Origin: Duganella sp. 1224
GTDB lineage: Bacteria; Pseudomonadota; Gammaproteobacteria; Burkholderiales; Burkholderiaceae_D
NCBI RefSeq assembly: GCF_013408245.1
Contig: NZ_JACBYS010000002.1
Span: 186,001 to 250,000 of the forward strand
Length of the DNA: 64,000 nucleotides
Direction of reading: 5' to 3'
The position numbers and the translations under genes are program-made. The notes beneath the pieces were generated by a model. The model was not told the origin of the DNA. It saw only the letters and a program-made list of their open reading frames with translations, and ran no database searches. Below, in pieces: positions 47,281 through 55,737 of the stretch; position 1 is the stretch's first letter, and each line of letters begins with the position of its first letter.

Positions 47281-47730
47281 ATGAAAACCGTTGACGTTAA
47301 AATCCTTGACCCGCGCATGAAAGACCAGCTGCCGGCTTACGCCACGCCGGGTTCGGCGGGCCTGGACCTGCGCGCCTGCATCGACGCGCCGATGGTGATC
47401 GAGGCCGGCCAGACCGTGCTGATTCCAACCGGCCTGGCGATCCACGTCGCCGATCCGGGCTACGCCGCCATGATCCTGCCGCGCAGCGGCATGGGCCACA
47501 AGAACGGCATCGTGCTGGGGAATCTGGTAGGCTTGATCGACTCCGACTACCAGGGCCAGCTGATGATCTCGACCTGGAACCGCGGCCACAGCGCCTTCAC
47601 GCTGCAGCCGATGGAACGCCTGGCGCAGCTGATCATCGTGCCGGTGCTGCAGGTCGGTTTTAACGTGGTGGACGAATTCGAATCGAGCGAACGTGGCGCC
47701 GGCGGTTTCGGCAGCACCGGCAAACACTAA
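47281..47730 (+). CDS. dut: dUTP diphosphatase
   Basis: A 149-residue trimeric dUTPase with all five motifs, e.g. [43 protein letters not shown] and the C-terminal [10 protein letters not shown]. Its ATG directly follows the coaBC stop. The coaBC-dut pair is common in proteobacteria. Confidence 0.97.
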   Translation: MKTVDVKILDPRMKDQLPAYATPGSAGLDLRACIDAPMVIEAGQTVLIPTGLAIHVADPGYAAMILPRSGMGHKNGIVLGNLVGLIDSDYQGQLMISTWNRGHSAFTLQPMERLAQLIIVPVLQVGFNVVDEFESSERGAGGFGSTGKH

Positions 47731-47749
47731 GAACGGAGACGGAGTGCGG

Positions 47750-48838
47750 ATGAACAAGACGAAACCATTTGGCACATTGTCCCTGATAGCAGCAAGCGCG
47801 CTGCTATCCGCCTGCTCCACCTTCCAATCCCAACCGGCCGCGCCCGAACCGGCGCCGGCGGTGGTCAGCACCGCCACCGAGGCGCCGCCGGTGGTCACCG
47901 CCAAGATGGCCGCCGCGCGCCAGCAACTGAGCCAGATGGTGGCGCTGCAGGATCGCCTGTACCGCGTCGCCGGCCCGCTGCTGATCAATAACGCCGACCT
48001 GTGCCGCACGCAGGCGCGCAACCTGCTCGGCTTCACCGCCAAGAACAAATATTCCTACACCGGCGAATTCGTCGACGCCGCGCAGGCGGTGCTGAACTAC
48101 GGCGACCGCCTCGAAGTGGCCAGCGTGCTGGCCGGCAGCGGCGCCGCCCGTGTCGGCCTGCGCAAGGGTGACGTGCTGGTGGCGGCCGACGGCAAGCTGC
48201 TGCCGGTGGGCGCCAACGCGGAAACCGAAGCGGCGGCGGTCCTCGGCCCGCTGGTCAGCGCCAACAAGGTGCTGACGCTGACCATCGCGCGCGGCGGCAG
48301 CAACCAGCAACTGCGCGTACCGGTCACGCGTGCCTGCGCCTTCAAGATCGACATCGGCAACGCGGACAACGTCAACGCCTACTCCGACGGCCAGCGCGTG
48401 ATGATCACGCGCGGCATGGTCAACTTCGCGCAGAGCGACGACGCCATCGCCTACGTGCTGGCCAAGGACATCGCCCACAATGTGCTGGGCCACGCCGCCA
48501 CCACCAAGCAGGCCTACACGGTCGGCGGCATCATCGACAACCTGGTGGCGGTGCGCCCCGATCTGTCGATGCTGATCGGGACCGCCGGCGTCAAGCCGAT
48601 GCCGCAGGAACTGGACGCGGCGGCCGACAACCTGTCGCTGTACATGGTGGCGCGCGCCGGCTACAACGTTGAAGGCGCGCGCGCCTTCTGGCAGCGCCTG
48701 TCGACGCAATATCCGGCCTCGGTGCTGAACGGTTATACCGCCAACCACCCGGCGGTGAACTACCGCCTGGCCACCATCGACAAGACGGTGGCGGCGATCC
48801 GCGCCAAGCAGTCCAACAAGCAGCCGCTGGTTCCCTGA
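47750..48838 (+). CDS. M48-like lipoprotein with lost zinc ligands (probable pseudopeptidase)
   Basis: A 362-residue lipoprotein with signal peptide and lipobox LSAC (Cys 22), a PDZ-like segment (residues 120-185, VGLRKGDVLVAADGK), and a peptidase-M48-like C-terminal domain. The helix that should carry HExxH reads KDIAH (239-243), so the first His and the Glu are replaced and only His 243 remains. The downstream third-ligand motif (E-x-x-A-D in active enzymes) reads DAAAD (289-293). The surrounding scaffold (NVLGH, LYMVARAGY) is intact. It probably has a non-proteolytic role. A possible GTG start lies six bases upstream. Confidence 0.8.
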   Translation: MNKTKPFGTLSLIAASALLSACSTFQSQPAAPEPAPAVVSTATEAPPVVTAKMAAARQQLSQMVALQDRLYRVAGPLLINNADLCRTQARNLLGFTAKNKYSYTGEFVDAAQAVLNYGDRLEVASVLAGSGAARVGLRKGDVLVAADGKLLPVGANAETEAAAVLGPLVSANKVLTLTIARGGSNQQLRVPVTRACAFKIDIGNADNVNAYSDGQRVMITRGMVNFAQSDDAIAYVLAKDIAHNVLGHAATTKQAYTVGGIIDNLVAVRPDLSMLIGTAGVKPMPQELDAAADNLSLYMVARAGYNVEGARAFWQRLSTQYPASVLNGYTANHPAVNYRLATIDKTVAAIRAKQSNKQPLVP

Positions 48839-48853
48839 CACCGAAAGCATGCC

Positions 48854-49249
48854 ATGAACAAATCCGGCCTGATCGCAATCGTCTTGATAGTGGCGGCCGG
48901 CTGGGCGCAGGCGGCGCAGTGGGTCAGGGTAGGCGGCGGCAAAACCGTCACCTACTACATGGACAAGGCCAGCATCATCAAGACCGACAAGACACGCAAG
49001 GTCTGGTCGATGCAGAACTACACGCGCATGCAGAAGACGCCCGAGAGCAAGCTGTATCGCTCGGTGAAGATGCTGCAAATCTACGGCTGCGACGACCACA
49101 CCACCACGCTGCTGGCACAGGTCTACTATCCCGACGCCATGGGCAAGGGCGAGCCGGTGGAGAATTACAAGTTCGAGAAATTCAACCCGGAAGACATCGT
49201 CCCCGACAGCGCCTTCGACGCCACGCTGGCGGCGGCCTGCAAGGACTAG
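48854..49249 (+). CDS. Small secreted protein resembling surface-adhesin protein E
   Basis: A 131-residue protein with a signal peptide (IAIVLIVAAGWAQAAQW). The mature part (VTYYMDKASIIKTDKTRKVW, then KMLQIYGCDDHTT) resembles the surface-adhesin protein E domain, a small beta-rich fold. Two Cys (GCDD and AACKD) may form a disulfide. Role unknown. Its last four bases overlap the stop of the convergent 42-residue gene. Confidence 0.75.
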   Translation: MNKSGLIAIVLIVAAGWAQAAQWVRVGGGKTVTYYMDKASIIKTDKTRKVWSMQNYTRMQKTPESKLYRSVKMLQIYGCDDHTTTLLAQVYYPDAMGKGEPVENYKFEKFNPEDIVPDSAFDATLAAACKD

Positions 49250-49374
49250 GACGGGAAGTTCGGGAACACGGTCGCCATCAGCCAGGTAAGGCCGGCGCAC
49301 AGCAGCACGGCGACAATCAGTACCACCAGCAAGCGCCCGAATTTGGGGGTAGCGTCATCTTCCTTATGAGGCAT
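49246..49374 (-). CDS. Small single-helix membrane protein (42 aa)
   Basis: A 42-residue frame, too short for normal gene calling. Charged N-terminus (MPHKEDDATPKFGR) is followed by one hydrophobic helix (LLVVLIVAVLLCAGLTWLM) and a short tail. The ATG has GGAG nine bases before it. It is convergent with the adhesin-E-like gene (4-base overlap of stops) and divergent from xdhC. No family recognised. Confidence 0.65.
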   Translation of the reverse strand: MPHKEDDATPKFGRLLVVLIVAVLLCAGLTWLMATVFPNFPS

Positions 49375-49424
49375 AGGCGTCTCCGTTCCCTGCAATCTTT
49401 GAAGAGCCGTAGTATATTCCAATC

Positions 49425-50447
49425 ATGGACTCTATCGACCTCGAAGTATTGAAAACCAGCGCCGCGTGGATCGCCGCCGGGCGCCGCTGTGAGCTGATCA
49501 CCGTCATCAAGACCTGGGGCTCCAGCCCCCGTCCCATCGGCGCCACGCTGGCCATCTGCGAAGATGGCACGGTGGTGGGCTCGGTCTCCGGCGGCTGCAT
49601 CGAAGATGACCTGATCGCGCGCGTGCGCGACCACGGCATCGTGCGCGAAGTGCCGGAAATCGTCAGCTACGGCATCACCGCCGACGAGGCGCACCGTTTC
49701 GGCCTGCCGTGCGGCGGCACGATCGAACTGTCGATCGAACCGCTGTCGCAGCGCAGCCGCATCGACGAACTGCTGCAACGGCTGGAGCGCCATGAACTGG
49801 TGCAGCGCCGGCTCGACCTGCGCAGCGGCGAAGTGGAACTGTCCAAGGCCACGCCGGGCGCGCAGATGCAGGTCAGCGAACAAGTGATGGTGACGCTGCA
49901 CGGACCGCGCTGGCGGTTGCTGATCATCGGCGCCGGGCAGCTGTCGCGCTTCCTGGCGCAGATCGCGCTGGCCATGGACTACAGCGTGATTGTGTGCGAC
50001 CCGCGCGAAGAATACCGCGCCGGCTGGCACGTGGAAGGTGTACAACTGGTGCACGACATGCCGGACGACGTGGTGCTGGCGATGCAGCTCGACCACCGCA
50101 GCGCCGTGGTGGCGCTGACGCACGACCCCAAGCTGGACGACCTGGCGCTGATGGAAGCGCTGAAGTCGGACGCCTTCTACGTCGGCGCGATCGGCTCGCG
50201 GCTGAACAACAGCAAGCGCCGCGAGCGGCTGCTGGAATTCGACCTGACGGTGGAGCAGCTGGCGCGGCTGCACGGCCCGATCGGACTCTACATCGGTAGC
50301 AAAACCCCATCCGAAATCGCCATCTCCATCCTGGCCGAAATGACCGCGATCAAAAATGGCGTGCCGACGGAGATGATCGTGCCGCACGCCGCCGCGCCAA
50401 CCAAAGCCGGCGACGCGATCTGCGTGGTGGACAGCGGCGCCGTTTAA
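49425..50447 (+). CDS. xdhC: XdhC family molybdenum-cofactor chaperone
   Basis: A 340-residue protein with N-terminal XdhC/CoxI motif GSSPRPIGATLAICEDG and SGGCIEDDL, and a C-terminal Rossmann domain (LLIIGAGQLSRFLAQIA, then GAIGSRLNNSKRRERL). XdhC binds Mo-molybdopterin and loads it into xanthine dehydrogenase-type enzymes. No xdhAB is nearby, so the client is elsewhere. It fits with moaA and MobA-MoeA in the window. Confidence 0.88.
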   Translation: MDSIDLEVLKTSAAWIAAGRRCELITVIKTWGSSPRPIGATLAICEDGTVVGSVSGGCIEDDLIARVRDHGIVREVPEIVSYGITADEAHRFGLPCGGTIELSIEPLSQRSRIDELLQRLERHELVQRRLDLRSGEVELSKATPGAQMQVSEQVMVTLHGPRWRLLIIGAGQLSRFLAQIALAMDYSVIVCDPREEYRAGWHVEGVQLVHDMPDDVVLAMQLDHRSAVVALTHDPKLDDLALMEALKSDAFYVGAIGSRLNNSKRRERLLEFDLTVEQLARLHGPIGLYIGSKTPSEIAISILAEMTAIKNGVPTEMIVPHAAAPTKAGDAICVVDSGAV

Positions 50448-50468
50448 ACACCCGCACGGCGGCACACC

Positions 50469-50498
50469 GGGGTCAGACCCCGTACGGGGTCTGACCCC
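50469..50498. repeat. Palindromic repeat GGGGTCAGACCCC-GTAC-GGGGTCTGACCCC
   Basis: Inverted pair with loop GTAC, downstream of xdhC. Flanks (CGCACGGCGGCACACC before, CTCTCCGGGTT after) resemble those of the copy at 62034, so the repeated unit is longer than the hairpin. Confidence 0.9.
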
Positions 50499-50632
50499 AG
50501 CCTCTCCGGGTTCCGCCGCGTCTCACTCACCGTCCGAATTCAAAAGCAAGATTCGGCTGGTTTGCCGCGTGCGCTTGAGCGACAATATCGCGGCCGGGGT
50601 ACGCCGCCCCGCTCAACCCCACTGGAACCCGC

Positions 50633-51514
50633 ATGAGCACCGCCAACCTGCTACGTCTTATCCTGCTTGCCGCCATCTGGGGCGGCTCCTTCCTCTTCAT
50701 GCGCATTGCCGCGCCGGTGCTGGGCGCCGCGGTACTGATCGAATACCGGGTGCTGTTTGCCGCCATCTTCCTCGCCGTGGTCGGCGTCTTCTTGAAAAAA
50801 TCGCTGGACTGGAAAGCACACTGGAAGCACTACCTCATCCTCGGCCTGTTCAACTCCGCCGTCCCCTTTTTGATGTTCGCATTCGCCGCCCGCACGCTGT
50901 CGGCCTCCGTGCTGGCCGTGCTCAACGCCACCACCCCGCTGTGGGGCACACTGATCGCAGCCGTCTGGTCACGCACCATGGTCAAAGGCATCGTGCTGAT
51001 CGGCCTTGGACTGGGCACCTGCGGCGTCGCGCTGCTGGTTGGCTTTGACCACGTCAGCACCCGGCCCGGCGCCGACATCGCGATTGCGGCCGTGCTGTTC
51101 GCGTCCTTCAACTACGGCATCGCCAGCAACTACGCCAAACAAGCCAAGGCCGTCGAACCGTTCGCCAACGCGCATGGCTCGATGTGGGCCTCGGCGCTGC
51201 TGGTGGCGCCGGTGGTGCCGTTCTTCCCCGCGCCAGGCGAACCGACCATCGGCATCATGAGCGCGGTGGTAGCGCTGGCAGTGCTGTGCAGCGGTGTCGC
51301 CTACCTGATCTACTTCCGCCTGATCCAGGACGTCGGCCCCTCATCGGCGCTGACGGTCACCTTCCTGAGCCCACTGTTCGGCATCCTGTGGGGCGTGCTG
51401 TTCCTCGGCGAGACGGTCGGCTGGTACACCTTTGCCGGCGCCGCCATCGTCATCACCGGCACCGCGCTGGTGACGGGCTTCCGACCGCGCTTCCTCAAGG
51501 CCCGCGCCGCATGA
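50633..51514 (+). CDS. DMT-superfamily permease (EamA family)
   Basis: A 293-residue membrane protein with ten predicted helices in two EamA repeats (LLAAIWGGSFLFMRIAAPVL, then TFLSPLFGILWGVLFLGETV). It exports small metabolites or amino acids; substrate unknown. Its stop overlaps the ATG of the glycosylase gene (ATGA). Confidence 0.9.
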   Translation: MSTANLLRLILLAAIWGGSFLFMRIAAPVLGAAVLIEYRVLFAAIFLAVVGVFLKKSLDWKAHWKHYLILGLFNSAVPFLMFAFAARTLSASVLAVLNATTPLWGTLIAAVWSRTMVKGIVLIGLGLGTCGVALLVGFDHVSTRPGADIAIAAVLFASFNYGIASNYAKQAKAVEPFANAHGSMWASALLVAPVVPFFPAPGEPTIGIMSAVVALAVLCSGVAYLIYFRLIQDVGPSSALTVTFLSPLFGILWGVLFLGETVGWYTFAGAAIVITGTALVTGFRPRFLKARAA

Positions 51515-52470
51515 AGCCCTACACGCTGCCGCTGCCGGCCGACTACCGCCTCGACGACGTCCTGGCCTTCCACCGCCGCGACCCCGAAAGCATCGCCGAG
51601 GAAGTCAGCGCCGAACGCCTGCGTAAAGGCGTGCTGCTCGACGGCGTACCGGCCGTGCTGGACATCACGCTGCCAAAGACCAGCCGCGCCCTCCACGCCA
51701 GCGCCAGCGCCAGCACCGACACCGACACCGACACCGACGCAGCCGCTGGCGCAACCGCCCGCGTCACCGTGTGCGCCGATGCCGCCCTGAGCGCGGCGGG
51801 CCGCCAGCAAGCCCGCGACGCCGTGCTGAACATCCTCGGCCTGCGCATCGACCCCGCGCCCTTCTGCGCCTTCGTCAAAAAAGACAAACTATTCGCCGCG
51901 CTGGCCAAGCGCCAGCCCGGCCTGCGCATCGTCCAATCGGCCACAGTATTCGAAGCGCTAACCTGGGCCATCATCGGCCAGCAGATCAACCTGTCCTTCG
52001 CCATCGCGCTGCGCCGCACCTTCATCCTGCTGGCCGGCCGCCAGCACAGCAGCGGCCTGTGGTGCTACCCGGACGCCGGCAGCGCCGCCGCGCTAACGGT
52101 GGCCGACCTCACCAGCCGCAAATTCTCGCGCGCCAAAGCGGAAACCCTGCTGCGCCTGGCCGCGCTGGTCGCCAGCGACGAACTGCGGCTGGAGATCGCC
52201 GCCGACAACAGCATCGAACAGATCTCCACATCGCTGCTGGCGGTCAAAGGCATCGGCCCCTGGACCGTCAACTACGGCCTGCTGCGCGGCTACGGCCACG
52301 CCGACTGCTCGCTGCATGGCGACGTCGCCGTGCGCGCCGCCCTGCAAACACTGCTCGGCGAAGACACCAGGCCAGACATCCAGCGCACCGAAGAAATCCT
52401 CGCCCGCTACAGCCCCCACCGCACCATGGCCGCCGCCCACCTGTGGGCCAGCCTGCACCCGCGCGACTAA
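51511..52470 (+). CDS. AlkA-like DNA-3-methyladenine glycosylase II
   Basis: A 319-residue HhH-GPD glycosylase that removes alkylated bases. The helix-hairpin-helix is AVKGIGPWTVNYGLLRGYGH, with the catalytic Asp in LHGDVAVRAAL. Residues about 62-80 hold a repeat (ASASAS, then TDTDTDTD) that looks inserted in a loop of the N-terminal domain. Co-translated with the EamA permease. Confidence 0.88.
   Translation: MKPYTLPLPADYRLDDVLAFHRRDPESIAEEVSAERLRKGVLLDGVPAVLDITLPKTSRALHASASASTDTDTDTDAAAGATARVTVCADAALSAAGRQQARDAVLNILGLRIDPAPFCAFVKKDKLFAALAKRQPGLRIVQSATVFEALTWAIIGQQINLSFAIALRRTFILLAGRQHSSGLWCYPDAGSAAALTVADLTSRKFSRAKAETLLRLAALVASDELRLEIAADNSIEQISTSLLAVKGIGPWTVNYGLLRGYGHADCSLHGDVAVRAALQTLLGEDTRPDIQRTEEILARYSPHRTMAAAHLWASLHPRD
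51697..51738. repeat. Hexanucleotide tandem repeats (GCCAGC)3-(ACCGAC)4
   Basis: Three copies of GCCAGC followed by four of ACCGAC, inside the glycosylase gene. The repeats are in frame (Ala-Ser, Thr-Asp), so slippage would change loop length only. Confidence 0.85.
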
Positions 52471-52477
52471 ATTCCGC

Positions 52478-52508
52478 TTGCGCCTCACGTAACGTCAGGC
52501 TTTACGCT
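52478..52508 (+). promoter_or_regulatory. MerR-type operator/promoter before the methyltransferase gene
   Basis: CCTCACGTAACGTCAGG (52483-52499) is a near-perfect palindrome around an A. It sits between a -35-like TTGCGC (52478-52483) and a -10-like TACGCT (52503-52508) with a 19-base spacer, the layout typical of MerR-family control. The MerR/TipA gene lies just downstream of the target gene. Confidence 0.7.
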
Positions 52509-52535
52509 CTCCCCATCAACCACAAGGAGAGCACC

Positions 52536-53336
52536 ATGCAGAAGCCCAGCGCCTGGATCACCGCCACCGCCCGCGCCGCCCACCAACTGTACGACGAGCC
52601 GCGCATCCTGAACGACCCGCTGGCCCTGCGCATCCTCGGCCCCGAGCGCGAGGCCGAACTGCGCGCCGACGCCCGGCGCCAGCAGCATCCGCTGGCCGCC
52701 GCCATGCGCGCGACGATGGCCGTGCGCGCCCGCCTCGCCGAGGACAGCGCCCAAGGCGCGCACCAATACGTCATCCTCGGCGCGGGCCTGGACACCTACG
52801 CTTACCGCACCACGTCCACCGCCGCGGCCATCTTCGAAGCCGACCTGCCGGCCATGCTGCAATGGAAGCGCGACCGCCTGCGCGCCACCGGCATCGCCGA
52901 GCCGGCGCACCTGCGCTACGTCGCCACCGACTTCACCGACGGCCGCCTGCTGGACGACCTGCAGCAGCAAGGCTTCGACGCCGCGCAGCCGGCCTGCTTC
53001 TCGTGGCTGGGCGTCAGCATGTACCTGCGGCCGGATGAAGTGATGGGCACCTTGCGGGAGATGGCGGATTGCGCGCCCGGCAGCAGCATCGTGTTCGACT
53101 ACTGCGTGCACCGCCAACACCTGACTGACAACGAACGCGCGGGACTGGACTTCGTCGCCGCATCGCTGGCGGCACAAGGCGAACCGCTGCAAAGCAGCTT
53201 CGAGCCACATCTGCTGGAACACATGCTGCGCCACCACGGCTACCGCCAGATCGAACACTTCGGCGCCGACGAACTGCACGCCCGCTATGGCGCGCGCCTG
53301 AGCGGCATCTTCCGGCTGATCCGCGCGACGGTTTAA
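52536..53336 (+). CDS. SAM-dependent methyltransferase (leucine carboxyl methyltransferase-like family)
   Basis: A 266-residue methyltransferase of the family related to LCMT/PPM1 (TIGR00027 type). The SAM-binding motif I is VILGAGLDTYAYRT, followed by FEADLPAMLQWKRDRL; the later motif SWLGVSMYLRPDEV is typical. An AAGGAGA ribosome-binding site lies four bases before the ATG. Small-molecule substrate unknown. Likely controlled by the MerR operator upstream and followed by the MerR gene. Confidence 0.85.
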   Translation: MQKPSAWITATARAAHQLYDEPRILNDPLALRILGPEREAELRADARRQQHPLAAAMRATMAVRARLAEDSAQGAHQYVILGAGLDTYAYRTTSTAAAIFEADLPAMLQWKRDRLRATGIAEPAHLRYVATDFTDGRLLDDLQQQGFDAAQPACFSWLGVSMYLRPDEVMGTLREMADCAPGSSIVFDYCVHRQHLTDNERAGLDFVAASLAAQGEPLQSSFEPHLLEHMLRHHGYRQIEHFGADELHARYGARLSGIFRLIRATV

Positions 53337-53346
53337 ACTATCGCGC

Positions 53347-54381
53347 ATGGAGAACACCGTACTGAAAATCGGCGAACTGGCGACGCGCTCCGGCCTCACC
53401 GTGCGTGCGCTGCACCACTACGACGACATCGGCCTGCTGAAGCCCTCGGCGCGGGCCGATTCCGGCTACCGTCTCTACAACCGCGACGACGTCGAACGGC
53501 TGCACAAGATCCAGGCACTGCGCAAGTTCGGCATGTCGCTGGCGGACATCGGCACCTTCCTCGCCAGCCCGGACGCGCAGTTCGCCGACATCGTCGCCCA
53601 GCAGATTGCCGCGCTGGACCAGCAGATCAAACAGGCCAGCGCACTGCGCGAGCGACTCAGCCTGCTGCAGCGGCAAATGCCAAGCGATGCCGCGCCGGCA
53701 CTGGAGGACTGGCTCGGCGCGCTGGAGCACATGAAACTGTACGAGCAATACTTTACGCCGGAAGAGCTGCGCCGCCTGCCGTTCTGGCAGCAGAGCGCGC
53801 GCCGCAACGCCAACTGGCGCGCAATGGTGAACGAGCTGACGTCGCTGATGGCGCGCGGCGTGTCGCCGGACAGCGAGCAAGCCAGCGCCCTGTCGCAGCG
53901 CTGGATGGAAACGCTGGAACACGACACCGCCACCAATCCCGCCTTCGCGCACCGCATGACGCTGATGCTGCAGCAGGAACAATCGGAAGGCCGCCGCTCG
54001 CCGGTGACCGAGGAGATGCGCCATTACATCGGCGCCGCCTTCAATGCCCGCAAGATGGCGCTGTATGCGAAGTATCTGGACGAGGACGAGATGCGCTACT
54101 TGCGCGCCAACAGCCGCAAGCACACGGACGAGTGGATCCTGCTGTTCATCAAGGTCCACCAGCAGATGGAGCAAGGCGTGGCGCCGGAAGACCCGGCCTC
54201 GCAGGCCTTGGCGCAAGAATGGATGCGCCTGTTCCACGCCCGCGCCGGCAGCAACCCGGCGACGCAGGACAAGATCCGCCACGCCCACGAAGTCGAGCCG
54301 GAACTGTTGAAAGGCACGTGGGTCAGCCAGGACACCATCGCCTGGATCCGCCAAGCCCTGGCCGCTTGCACGCGCGCTTGA
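53347..54381 (+). CDS. MerR family regulator with TipAS antibiotic-binding domain
   Basis: A 344-residue regulator. The MerR helix-turn-helix is KIGELATRSGLTVRALHHYD, a coiled coil follows (about 75-115), and the C-terminal half resembles two TipAS-like domains that bind thiopeptide or other drugs in TipA-type proteins. It begins 10 bases after the methyltransferase stop. The palindrome at 52483 is a likely target. Confidence 0.88.
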   Translation: MENTVLKIGELATRSGLTVRALHHYDDIGLLKPSARADSGYRLYNRDDVERLHKIQALRKFGMSLADIGTFLASPDAQFADIVAQQIAALDQQIKQASALRERLSLLQRQMPSDAAPALEDWLGALEHMKLYEQYFTPEELRRLPFWQQSARRNANWRAMVNELTSLMARGVSPDSEQASALSQRWMETLEHDTATNPAFAHRMTLMLQQEQSEGRRSPVTEEMRHYIGAAFNARKMALYAKYLDEDEMRYLRANSRKHTDEWILLFIKVHQQMEQGVAPEDPASQALAQEWMRLFHARAGSNPATQDKIRHAHEVEPELLKGTWVSQDTIAWIRQALAACTRA

Positions 54382-54427
54382 TCGGGCATACAGTGTCAGC
54401 CCACACCCCGTTCTACGATGGTGTCTT

Positions 54428-54895
54428 ATGGACGATCATCTCAACCACCTCTACGAAACCGACGCCCTGATCTGGACCGAACGCCAGATCGCCCTGCTGC
54501 GCGCCGGCCAATTCGACCAGCTGGATGTGGAGAACATCATTTCGGAACTGGGATATCAAGTGCGAAAAGACAAGCGCGAGGTGGCGACCCGCCTGCGTCG
54601 GCTCCTGCACCACCTGTTGCAGTATCAATTTCAGCCCACGCGCATCGGCAACAGCTGGCGCCAGACGATCGCCACGCAGCGCCGCCAGATCGACGTCGTG
54701 CTGGAGGAGATACCCAGCCTGCGCCGTTTGCTGGACGACTACGCCGCCCGCGCGTATCCCAAGGCCGTCCGCGACGCGGCCCTGGAAACCTACCTGCCAG
54801 CCTCAACATTCCCGAACCAGCTGCCTTACACGCTGGATCAAATCCTGGACGAAAACTATTTTCCCGCGCCAAGTAAAAAAGCCGCTGATCCCTGA
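54428..54895 (+). CDS. DUF29 family protein
   Basis: A 155-residue helical protein of the DUF29 family (YETDALIWTERQIALLRAGQ, DVENIISELGYQVRKDKREV, LRRLLHHLLQYQFQP). Function unknown. Its last codons overlap the terminator of the convergent tRNA-fMet gene. Confidence 0.85.
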   Translation: MDDHLNHLYETDALIWTERQIALLRAGQFDQLDVENIISELGYQVRKDKREVATRLRRLLHHLLQYQFQPTRIGNSWRQTIATQRRQIDVVLEEIPSLRRLLDDYAARAYPKAVRDAALETYLPASTFPNQLPYTLDQILDENYFPAPSKKAADP

Positions 54896-54910
54896 CGGCA
54901 TCAACGGCTT
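54875..54910 (-). terminator. Terminator of the tRNA-fMet gene, overlapping the DUF29 stop
   Basis: On the minus strand AAGCCGTTGAT pairs with ATCAGCGGCTT (one mismatch), followed by six T. It lies seven bases past the tRNA end and overlaps the final codons of the DUF29 gene on the other strand. Confidence 0.78.
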
Positions 54911-54916
54911 AGAATT

Positions 54917-54993
54917 TGGTTGCGGGGACAGGATTTGAACCTGTGACCTTCGGGTTATGAGCCCGACGAGCTGCCAGACTGCTCCACCCCGCG
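54917..54993 (-). tRNA. Initiator tRNA-fMet (CAT)
   Basis: A 77-base tRNA with encoded CCA. Anticodon CAT in GGGCTCATAACCC with three G-C pairs in the anticodon stem, and a C1-A72 mismatch at the acceptor end. Both are hallmarks of bacterial initiator tRNA. The T-loop reads GGTTCAAATCC. Confidence 0.97.
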
Positions 54994-55155
54994 TCTGATA
55001 GGCAGTATTATACGGCAGATCGCGCGCTTAGGCAATATTAATCCCCACTTCCTTCACGATAGATCGAATAAATGCTGAGTTCCGGCTGGCGGCGGCATGC
55101 CGTAGCGCCGGCAATCGGTGTAAAGTACGCTTAAAACCGACCTGACTCCTTGTTT

Positions 55156-55737
55156 ATGAAATTCTGTTCCGAATGCGCTTCCCCCGTCAGCCTCAGCATC
55201 CCGGCCGGCGACAACCGTCCCCGCTATGTCTGCGGCAACTGCGGCACCATCCATTACCAGAATCCGAAAATGGTGCTGGGCTCGATTCCGGTGTGGGAGC
55301 GCGACGGCGAGCTGAAGGTGCTGCTGTGCAAGCGCGCCATCGAGCCGCGCTACGGCTACTGGACGCTGCCGGCCGGCTTCATGGAAAACAATGAAACCAC
55401 CGGCGAGGCCGCCATCCGTGAAACGCAGGAGGAAGCGGGCGCCAATATCAAGCTTGGCAATCTGTTCAGCCTGCTCAACGTGGCGCGCGTCCACCAGGTG
55501 CACATGTTCTACCTGGCCGAGCTGCTGGACCTCGACTTCGCGCCCGGCGAGGAAAGCCTGGACGTGCGGCTGTTCACGGAACAGGAGATTCCGTGGAACG
55601 ACCTGGCCTTCCCGACCATCCGCACCACGCTGGAACTGTTCTTCGCCGACCGCGTCAAGCTCCGCGAGGGCGGCAGCTACGGCGTGCACACGCAAGATAT
55701 CACGCGCGCCATGCGCGCCGACGACGAGCCAACGTGA
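55156..55737 (+). CDS. NUDIX hydrolase with N-terminal zinc ribbon
   Basis: A 193-residue NUDIX hydrolase. An N-terminal zinc ribbon (FCSECASP...YVCGNCGTI, four Cys) precedes the NUDIX box ([20 protein letters not shown], then AG). NudC-like NUDIX enzymes with such ribbons act on NADH or nucleotide-sugar substrates; the substrate here is open. The ATG at 55156 is favoured over a TTG six bases earlier. It overlaps aat by four bases. Confidence 0.88.
   Translation: MKFCSECASPVSLSIPAGDNRPRYVCGNCGTIHYQNPKMVLGSIPVWERDGELKVLLCKRAIEPRYGYWTLPAGFMENNETTGEAAIRETQEEAGANIKLGNLFSLLNVARVHQVHMFYLAELLDLDFAPGEESLDVRLFTEQEIPWNDLAFPTIRTTLELFFADRVKLREGGSYGVHTQDITRAMRADDEPT

Noticed and set aside
45520..48048. 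An 842-codon minus-strand frame opposite lspA, coaBC and dut.
   Set aside because: It spans three well-recognised genes; shadow of GC-rich codon use.
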